Shown here: one piece after another, positions 1-4,309 of the stretch
Numbering within the stretch: position 1 is the first letter of the stretch
How the letters are laid out: each line of letters begins with the position of its first letter
Source of the DNA: Planctomycetales bacterium 4484_123
Lineage (GTDB): Bacteria > Planctomycetota > Phycisphaerae > SM23-33
Length of the DNA: 5,632 nucleotides
Assembly (NCBI GenBank): GCA_002049885.1
Contig: MVCS01000144.1
Location: 1 to 5,632 of the forward strand
Reading direction: 5' to 3'
Program-made: the position numbers and the translations under genes
The notes under the pieces: model-generated
What the model was told of the DNA's origin: nothing
What the model saw: only the letters and a program-made list of their open reading frames with translations
Databases searched by the model: none

Positions 1-35
1 CCGCCCGGGCCCGACCGGCCCGGACGCGAAAGCAA

Positions 36-64
36 TTGCTGAGCGCCCCGGCTCGGGGCACAAT
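36..64 (+). promoter_or_regulatory. Candidate sigma70-type promoter of rsgA
   Basis: TTGCTG (36-41) and CACAAT (59-64) are separated by 17 bases, matching TTGACA/TATAAT at 3 and 4 of 6 positions. The -10 ends 8 bases before the ATG at 73, so transcription would start at about 71 and leave essentially no leader. No Shine-Dalgarno-like sequence precedes the ATG, which fits. The spacer holds a small hairpin (45-50 with 54-59), and the -35 overlaps the 10-base palindrome AGCAATTGCT (31-40). The hexamers are weak alone; the same layout at 3300-3328 raises the likelihood. Confidence 0.45.
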
Positions 65-72
65 GACCCTTG

Positions 73-1210
73 ATGGCCAGACGCAAGGGCAAGTCGCGCC
101 GGCGGGTCAAGGATTGGCAGCGCCGGGTGCGCCAGACGGGCGACCCGGACGCCCTCGACGAGGCACACGAGACCGAACCGCTCCAGCCCCAGCGCGTCAA
201 GCTCCCGCCGGACAGGGTCAGCGGCCCGGGCGAGGCGGAGCTGGCGGACCGGCCGCGAGCCGAGGGCATGGTCACCGCCGTGTATGCCCGCGGGGCCTAC
301 GTCCGCATCGGCGGCAAGGACCTGCCGTGCAGCATCGCCAAGACCTTCCGCGCCCCGCCGGAGGCCACCCCGCTGGCCGTGGGCGATCAGGTGACCGTGG
401 CCCTGACCCCGCCGGAACACAGCTCCGGCAAGGTGGAGTTGGACAAGGACCGGGCAGACGGGGTGATCCTCTCGCGCCGGCCCCGCCGCAGTGCCGTGTC
501 GCGCCCGCCGGGGCTTCGCGGCCGGCGGCGCCGGCAGTACGACGAGCCGGTGCCGGAGAAGGTCATCGTCGCCAACATGGACATCCTGCTCATCGTCACC
601 TCCACCTGTCAGCCGCCGCCCAGGCCGGGACTGATCGACCGCTTCTGCATCGTCGCCGACCGCGGTGAGATGGAGCCGGTGGTCGTTTTCAACAAGATCG
701 ACCTGGGCCCGCCGGATGAGGCCCTGCTGGAGGAACTGACCGGCGGCGGCCTGCGGACAGTCTGCTGCTCGGCCCTGCGCGGCGACGGCCTACGGCCTGG
801 AGGAGCTGGTGAAGGTCATCGGCGGGCGTCGCAGCGTGCTGGCGGGCGCCTCGGGGGTGGGCAAGTCCACCCTGGTCAACGCCCTGGTGCCCGGGGCCAA
901 CCTGCCCACCGGGCCGGTGCGCCAGAAGGACCAGCGCGGCCGACACGTGACGGCGGCGGCCTCCGTCCACGAACTGCCCGGCGGCGGGCTGATCGTCGAT
1001 ACCCCCGGCATCCGCGAGCTGGCCATGGGCATCGAGGCCACCGAATTGCCCTGGTACTTCCCCGAGATTGCCGAACTGACGCCCCGGTGCCGATTCAACG
1101 ACTGCACCCATAGCCACGAGCCGGGTTGTGCCGTCCGCGCCGCGGTAGAGGCCGGGGCCATCTCCGCCCGCCGCTATCGCAGCTACCTGCGCATCCTCGA
1201 GACCCTGTGA
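73..1210 (+). CDS. rsgA: Ribosome small-subunit-dependent GTPase RsgA, frameshifted
   Basis: RsgA (YjeQ/YloQ) is a cytoplasmic, ribosome-stimulated GTPase that checks late 30S subunit assembly. The order of motifs is the circular permutation typical of the family. A basic N-terminal tail (residues 1-20, MARRKGKSRRR) is followed by an OB-fold (about 65-110, GMVTAVYARGAYVRI). Then come G4 NKID (207-210; bases 691-702) and G5 CCSALRGDG, then G1 GASGVGKST (bases 845-871), a switch GRHVT, and G3 DTPG (998-1009). The C-terminal zinc motif is Cys-x4-Cys-x-His-x5-Cys (1088-1129), and the end YRSYLRILETL is typical. The first half reads in one frame and the second half, from about 791, in the next. 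Removing one base at 789/790 gives a continuous product of about 378 residues, slightly longer than usual because of the tail. The uncorrected first frame stops at TAG 1111-1113, lacking the P-loop. ATG 73 is preferred to TTG 70. Family assignment is secure; whether the gene is intact in the cell is not. Confidence 0.93.
787..793 (+). other. Frameshift site within rsgA (+1 base)
   Basis: The upstream frame reads ...SALRGDG to GGC 787-789. The expected continuation YGLEELVKVIGG starts at TAC 791-793 in the next frame, so a single extra C at 789/790 separates them. No slippery heptamer or stop codon sits at the junction, which argues against programmed frameshifting. The likely causes are a sequencing or assembly indel in a GC-rich run or a true mutation. 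A GTG at 809 could restart translation of the G1-to-zinc half, but that fragment would lack the OB-fold and G4. Confidence 0.85.
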
Positions 1211-1353
1211 TTCAACCGCCCCCCGCGGCGACGCGCAGTGCCGTCATTGCCGACAACCGGTCGTCATGAGACCCATTATCGCCGGTCGGCTCGCCGGCCA
1301 GGACGCACCCTGCAACCCGCGTGAATGGAACCCGGTAGATTGCAAATGCCCCC

Positions 1354-1382
1354 TTCACATCGCCGGTCCCGGGTGGTATGAT
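1354..1382 (+). promoter_or_regulatory. Strong sigma70-type promoter for the 1389-1688 transcript
   Basis: TTCACA (1354-1359, 5 of 6 to TTGACA) and TATGAT (1377-1382, 5 of 6 to TATAAT) are spaced by exactly 17 bases. It is the best promoter match I found in the window. Transcription would begin near 1389, immediately before the first hairpin of the structured region and about 300 bases upstream of the next gene's ATG. The 143 bases between the rsgA stop and this promoter (1211-1353) hold nothing I can support beyond a weak 5-bp inverted repeat (1281-1285 with 1294-1298). Confidence 0.65.
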
Positions 1383-1388
1383 GCCGGC

Positions 1389-1688
1389 GGACCTGCAAGG
1401 TCAGGCAACGGCCAGAAAGGCCGTGGGTCTTGCCGAGACGGCCTCATACGTTCTTCCTATCTGCGCGGTCTTGGGTTCTGACTGACAACTCGGCTTTGTG
1501 GCTTACTCAGTGCGCGGCTCGATGGCCGGCGGGCACGGTGAGGCTGGCGGTTCTCGGACGAACCGCCGGTGCAGCCCGCGAGCCAGAGGCCAGACGGACC
1601 GCCCGGAGTCCGAGCCGAACCTATCAGCCAGGGCCTAAGGTCCACACCATTACGGTTATGGTCCATTCCACAGGAAAGCAGGTGGCCC
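1389..1688 (+). ncRNA. Candidate structured RNA: long 5' leader or independent small RNA
   Basis: This gene-free stretch lies between a good promoter and the ATG at 1689. It contains several clean helices. A 5' hairpin pairs 1390-1394 with 1398-1402. A second hairpin pairs 1408-1413 with 1419-1424 (loop AGAAA), extended by 1404-1407 with 1431-1434. A long irregular arm occupies 1516-1584. 1587-1591 pairs with 1632-1636, and a hairpin pairs 1646-1650 with 1658-1662 just before the ribosome-binding region. The first bases GGACCT (1389-1394) can also pair with AGGTCC (1638-1643), closing a domain of about 255 bases. The stretch 1445-1510 looks less paired. I see no hallmark of tmRNA, RNase P, SRP, 6S RNA or common riboswitches. 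Short helices arise easily in GC-rich DNA, so this is an inference from pairing plus promoter position. Confidence 0.4.
1516..1614 (+). other. Hairpin arm with loop complementary to downstream segment (pseudoknot or switch)
   Basis: GGCGGTT (1546-1552) pairs perfectly with AACCGCC (1561-1567) around the 8-base loop CTCGGACG. The arm continues outward through GCGGGC (1529-1534) with GCCCGC (1574-1579), then GGCTC (1516-1520) with GAGCC (1580-1584). The loop bases CTCGGAC (1553-1559) are exactly complementary to GTCCGAG (1608-1614). That segment can instead form a local hairpin, since CGGAC (1595-1599) pairs with GTCCG (1608-1612). The loop interaction could be a pseudoknot, strained because no linker base separates the two 5' strands, or a mutually exclusive fold. 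Confidence 0.35.
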
Positions 1689-2393
1689 ATGTGCGCTATC
1701 GAATCCAACCTGTCCGAGGCACGCCGCGGCGACCCCGCCGGAGGAACCGAGGCCCCGAAGCGGCACTTCGAGCTGGCACTGGCCGAACTTGCCGACGCCC
1801 TGGTGGCCGGCAAGACCGAGCCCATCTGCGCCGCCTACCTGACACTGAGGCGGCTCGAGCACGGTATCGAGCCCGGCGCCCTGCTGGGCAGGATCGAACG
1901 GGCCCTGGGCGACCAGGCCCCGGCGGCCATCCTCTCGGCCTTCAGCCGACGCCACTGCTTCATGTGCGACCGCGGCACCAACCCCTGCCACACCTGCGAG
2001 GGCACCGGCCTGGTGGACCGCTTCCGCTGCCCCAACTGCGAAGGCCTGGGCGTGGAGGCGTGCATGTTCTGCCTGAGCAGCGGCTGGAGTCCGCTGGAGG
2101 ACATGCCGGAAGAGCTCCGGCCGGCGGTGCGGAGGCTGCGAACCGCCCAGCTCCGCAAGGAGCTGGACCGCCTGGCCGCCCTGCCCATGGACAGGGCCCT
2201 GGCATCGGCCCGCAAGGCCGGCCCCGAGAAGCGCCGCGACCTGGCCACATGGCTTCTCCGCCTGCTGGGCCGAGTGAACGTGCTGGGCAACCGGCAGGCC
2301 GAGCGAGGCCCGCTGCCCGGCGCGGAGGAAGCCACGCGCCGGGCCAACCAACTGCTCGGGGCCCTGCGGGAGTCGGTGCCAACGCAGGAGTGA
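1689..2393 (+). CDS. Compact four-CxxC zinc-cluster protein (DnaJ cysteine-rich-like), function unknown
   Basis: The 234-residue protein has an Ala/Leu/Arg-rich helical N-terminal half and four CxxC pairs at residues 90/93, 100/103, 114/117 and 125/128. The middle two are CHTCEGTG and CPNCEGLG, matching the CxxCxGxG repeats of the DnaJ/Hsp40 zinc domain. There is no J domain, no G/F linker and no DnaJ C-terminal substrate domain. The spacing between pairs is shorter than in DnaJ, so two zinc ions bound by paired CxxC units is an inference. A helical, charged C-terminal tail follows (about 140-234), with no signal peptide or membrane segment. ATG 1689 is chosen because AGGAAAG (1672-1678) and AGGTGG (1680-1685) lie just upstream. 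An in-frame GTG at 1569 would add 40 residues without recognisable features. The gene follows the long structured leader and converges on the radical SAM gene, 22 bases apart. Its role could be chaperone-like or RNA/protein binding; nothing here decides. Confidence 0.8.
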   Translation: MCAIESNLSEARRGDPAGGTEAPKRHFELALAELADALVAGKTEPICAAYLTLRRLEHGIEPGALLGRIERALGDQAPAAILSAFSRRHCFMCDRGTNPCHTCEGTGLVDRFRCPNCEGLGVEACMFCLSSGWSPLEDMPEELRPAVRRLRTAQLRKELDRLAALPMDRALASARKAGPEKRRDLATWLLRLLGRVNVLGNRQAERGPLPGAEEATRRANQLLGALRESVPTQE

Positions 2394-2403
2394 ACGGCGG
2401 CGT

Positions 2404-2427
2404 CCCGGCAAGGTCTCACGGGCCGGG
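2404..2427. terminator. Weak hairpin between convergent genes
   Basis: CCCGGC (2404-2409) pairs with GCCGGG (2422-2427) around a 12-base loop, between the stop of the zinc-cluster gene and the last codons of the convergent radical SAM gene. It could slow polymerase in both directions, but neither strand has a T tract. It is a weak candidate. Confidence 0.25.
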
Positions 2428-3291
2428 GCGGTCCAGCCGACGCAGGCCGCACTCGGCGGCCCAGCGGCGCAGGCGGGCTATCTCGGCCGGGTCGGGCAGC
2501 CTCAACAGCTCCGGGAACTCGTCGGCACGATAACAGGGACGATACTGGCCCATGACGTTCATGCCCGCCCCGGGAGCGACGCGGGCGACGATGTCGATGA
2601 CCTCCCGGCCGCCGGCCAGGTCCATGGGCATCACCAGGTGGCGGACCATCACTCCGCGGACGGCCAGGCCGCGGTCGTCCAGCTCCAGCGGGCCGACCTG
2701 GCGATACATCTCCGCCAGGGCCGCCTCCGCCACGGCCGGGTAGTCGGGCACGCCGGAGTACTTTCGGCCGGCCTCGGCCGAGGCGTACTTGAAGTCGGGC
2801 ATGTACACGTCGATGTGGCCATCCAGCAGGGCCAGCATATCCACCGCCTCGTAGCCCCCGCAGTTGTACACCACCGGCAGCCTCAAGCCCTTGCTGCGGG
2901 CGGCGACCACGGCCTCCAGGACCTGCGGTGCGACGTGGGTGGGCGAGACGAGATTGATGTTGCTGCATCCCCGCCGGGCCAGGGCCGTCATGAGTCCGGC
3001 CAACTCCTCCGCCGAGACCTCTGTCCCCCCGGGGAAATGCGAGATGTCGTAGTTCTGACAGAAGACGCAGTCCAGGTTGCAGCACTGGAAGAAGATGGTC
3101 CCGCTGCCGCCGGCGCCGACGAGCACGCCCTCCTCGCCGAAGTGGGCACCGGCCGAGGCCACCCGGGGACGGGGCCCGGTGCGGCAGAACCCGCCGTCGC
3201 CCGCCAGCCGGTCCACACCGCAACGGCGAGGACAGACCCGGCAGGGAGCCAACATCTCCCTGGCCGCGGCCAATTGCTCGTCGGTGTCCAT
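2416..3291 (-). CDS. Radical SAM protein, PflX-like (pyruvate formate-lyase activase homologue)
   Basis: The 291-residue protein belongs to the uncharacterised iron-sulfur group related to glycyl-radical activases (COG1313, PflX). The radical SAM motif CxxxCxxC is C71-NLD-C75-VF-C78 and would bind the 4Fe-4S cluster that cleaves S-adenosylmethionine. An additional N-terminal set, C17-x2-C20-x3-C24-x11-C36, is typical of this group and may hold a second metal centre. Group hallmarks include HFGEE (50-54), GSGTIFF (62-68), NINLVSPTH (111-119), VVYNCGGYE (140-148), DVYMPDFKY (161-169) and VRHLVMP in the last third. The length is normal, so the gene looks complete. ATG 3289-3291 has no Shine-Dalgarno site but lies 8 bases after a -10-like hexamer, suggesting a leaderless message. 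No glycyl-radical enzyme lies in the window, so the substrate is unknown. It is not a sulfatase-maturating enzyme by motif, although a Cys-type sulfatase lies nearby. Confidence 0.92.
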   Translation of the reverse strand: MDTDEQLAAAREMLAPCRVCPRRCGVDRLAGDGGFCRTGPRPRVASAGAHFGEEGVLVGAGGSGTIFFQCCNLDCVFCQNYDISHFPGGTEVSAEELAGLMTALARRGCSNINLVSPTHVAPQVLEAVVAARSKGLRLPVVYNCGGYEAVDMLALLDGHIDVYMPDFKYASAEAGRKYSGVPDYPAVAEAALAEMYRQVGPLELDDRGLAVRGVMVRHLVMPMDLAGGREVIDIVARVAPGAGMNVMGQYRPCYRADEFPELLRLPDPAEIARLRRWAAECGLRRLDRPGP

Positions 3292-3299
3292 GACGCAAC

Positions 3300-3328
3300 A
3301 TTCTATGCCGCCTGGGTGGGCCTGGCAC
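3300..3328 (-). promoter_or_regulatory. Candidate sigma70-type promoter of the radical SAM gene
   Basis: Read on the minus strand, GTGCCA (3328-3323, 4 of 6) and TAGAAT (3305-3300, 5 of 6) are spaced 17 bases apart. Only 8 bases separate the -10 from the ATG, so the start site would fall at or next to the first codon. This is the same geometry as in front of rsgA and would explain the missing Shine-Dalgarno site. Confidence 0.5.
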
Positions 3329-3390
3329 GGTCCAGCCAGCCGTCGCGAAGAATCCCCGAGCAGCGGAGGCCGGGCCGGCCTGAGAAATAT

Positions 3391-3412
3391 GGCCGGACCG
3401 ATTGGTCCGGCC
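3391..3412. repeat. Perfect 9-bp inverted repeat in divergent spacer
   Basis: GGCCGGACC (3391-3399) and GGTCCGGCC (3404-3412) flank the tetraloop GATT. The site lies about 100 bases before the radical SAM start and 115 bases before the PEP-CTERM start. As RNA it is a very stable hairpin. Read leftward it is followed by ATATTTCTCA, so it could terminate transcription coming from the right. As DNA it could be an operator for the divergent pair. The rest of the 3292-3527 spacer shows no gene. Confidence 0.6.
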
Positions 3413-3514
3413 GGGGGCTGAATCGTAGGCTCCGTTCGTCAAAGGCTCGCCTTGCCGATGCCGGAGGAGGCTCGCTCACAGGGCAGCGGCGGCGGGCCGG
3501 CAACAGTTCGCCTT

Positions 3515-3520
3515 AGGAGG
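3515..3520 (+). promoter_or_regulatory. Shine-Dalgarno site of the PEP-CTERM gene
   Basis: AGGAGG sits 7 bases before ATG 3528, which is optimal spacing and fixes the start codon. It contrasts with the absence of such a site before rsgA and the radical SAM gene. I found no convincing promoter hexamers for this gene. Confidence 0.85.
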
Positions 3521-3527
3521 TTGAACG

Positions 3528-4127
3528 ATGAGAAGGTTGATTCCCACCGCCGCAGCAATGGCCATCCTGGCCCTCACGCCCGCCATCTATGCCGACGTGG
3601 TCGTGCTCGAGCCCAACCCGGCGGACCTCTACGACCTGGCCCACCAGAAGTACTACACCTGGGGCATGGACTTCGGCAGCAACGCCGGCTTGCTCCGCTT
3701 CAGTCGGGCCGTGTTGAAGTTCGATGACATCCGCAACTGGAAGAAAGAGCCCAATGTGCTCTACGTGCACCTGCTGGACTGGGTCCCCAAGGGCGTGCGC
3801 GTCCACACCGACAGCCAGGGTGGCGGAGACAACTTCGCCGGCCAGGGCGTCGAACTGGTCACGTACCACAATCTGGGCACCAGGCCCAGGGACCTCAAGT
3901 ACGTCTTCGACGCCTTCGAGCTGTCCAAGCTGAACGAGTTCATCCAGAACGACGGCCGGGTGGGCCTTGGCTTCGACCCCGACTGCCACTTCTGGAACGA
4001 CGGCGTGTCGCTGAAGCTCTACTACCAGGTAATCCCCGAGCCGGCCTGCATCACCCTGCTGATCATGGGCGCGGGCATGCTGCTGCTGAAGCGCCTCCGC
4101 AACAGGGGGGCCGCACTGGGCCGGTAA
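3528..4127 (+). CDS. PEP-CTERM sorting-domain secreted protein
   Basis: The 199-residue protein starts with a Sec signal peptide (MRRLIPTAAAMAILALTPAIYA, residues 1-22; basic start, hydrophobic core, likely cleavage after A22 before DVVV). The C-terminus is a PEP-CTERM tripartite sorting signal: IPEP (P170-E171-P172), a hydrophobic helix (CITLLIMGAGMLLL) and a basic end (KRLRNR). Such proteins are handled by an exosortase at the inner membrane and delivered to the cell surface or extracellular matrix. The mature part (23-168) is rich in aromatic and beta-prone segments (YYTWGMDF, VGLGFDPD, VSLKLYY), suggesting a beta-sandwich surface domain, but I recognise no named family or catalytic motif. 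No exosortase gene is present here; in genomes that have this system it is usually encoded elsewhere. The gene is preceded by a strong ribosome-binding site and followed directly by two hairpins, so it is probably monocistronic. Confidence 0.88.
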   Translation: MRRLIPTAAAMAILALTPAIYADVVVLEPNPADLYDLAHQKYYTWGMDFGSNAGLLRFSRAVLKFDDIRNWKKEPNVLYVHLLDWVPKGVRVHTDSQGGGDNFAGQGVELVTYHNLGTRPRDLKYVFDAFELSKLNEFIQNDGRVGLGFDPDCHFWNDGVSLKLYYQVIPEPACITLLIMGAGMLLLKRLRNRGAALGR

Positions 4128-4159
4128 CCGACCCCACCGATACGACATTCGTGGGTCGG
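4128..4159 (+). terminator. First hairpin after the PEP-CTERM stop
   Basis: CCGACCC (4128-4134) pairs perfectly with GGGTCGG (4153-4159), and adjacent bases can extend the stem with bulges. It begins on the base after the TAA stop. There is no T tract. Its last bases overlap the foot of the next hairpin, so the two may act together or compete. Confidence 0.4.
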
Positions 4160-4197
4160 GCGCTGGAACGCCCCAGGCGACCTCCGTTCCAGCGTCC
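4158..4197 (+). terminator. Second, stronger hairpin after the PEP-CTERM gene
   Basis: CGCTGGAACG (4161-4170) pairs perfectly with CGTTCCAGCG (4185-4194) around a 14-base loop, and GGG/TCC adds three pairs including one G-U. The following bases, GGCCTTGTCG, carry only a weak T content. It is a plausible terminator isolating the PEP-CTERM gene from the sulfatase gene. Confidence 0.5.
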
Positions 4198-4249
4198 GGC
4201 CTTGTCGTGCGCGCCGCCCGCCGTCGCCCCAGCTCAAAACACCCCGCCC

Positions 4250-4277
4250 TTGCACAGCGGTCGGCGGCGACTACACT
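4250..4277 (+). promoter_or_regulatory. Candidate promoter of the sulfatase gene
   Basis: TTGCAC (4250-4255, 3 of 6) and TACACT (4272-4277, 4 of 6) are spaced by 16 bases. The predicted start near 4284 would leave a leader of about 26 bases with a GGGAG (4295-4299) 10 bases before ATG 4310. The predicted start also coincides with an out-of-frame ATG at 4284. Confidence 0.4.
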
Positions 4278-4309
4278 GCCTGCATGCGAGACCTGGGAGT
4301 CTGCCAGCC

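Noticed and set aside
36..668. Open frame of 210 codons overlapping the start of rsgA
   Set aside because: Its translation is Pro/Gly/Arg-rich low-complexity sequence typical of a GC-rich shadow frame. The rsgA frame has clear domain motifs.
1398..1434. Possible SRP RNA helix 8 (starts with GGTCAGG)
   Set aside because: The conserved GGAAG and AGCA internal loops of SRP RNA are missing; only the first seven bases resemble it.
1266..1481. 71-codon open frame from ATG 1266
   Set aside because: It runs across the promoter at 1354-1382 and the first hairpins, has no ribosome-binding site, and shows no recognisable composition or motif.
1569..1688. N-terminal extension of the zinc-cluster gene from GTG 1569
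   Set aside because: The 40 added residues look like translated non-coding sequence, and ribosome-binding-like sequences sit right before ATG 1689.
2416..3291. Radical SAM gene as the maturation enzyme (anSME) of the nearby sulfatase
   Set aside because: Its motifs match the PflX group. The C-terminal SPASM-type cysteine clusters expected of anaerobic sulfatase-maturating enzymes are absent, and the protein is shorter than they are.
3403..3431. TTGGTC-17-TAGGCT as a promoter for the PEP-CTERM gene
   Set aside because: Both hexamers match consensus at only 3 of 6 positions, and the -35 lies inside the inverted repeat.
1835..3442. 535-codon minus-strand open frame spanning two genes
   Set aside because: It is antisense to the zinc-cluster gene and out of frame with the radical SAM gene. 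Its translation is Arg/Gly/Pro-rich without motifs, although its length makes it look tempting.
4151..4309. Upstream extension of the sulfatase from position 4151
   Set aside because: It would start inside the terminator hairpins and cross the promoter. The family's conserved RPNILYI motif begins directly after ATG 4310.
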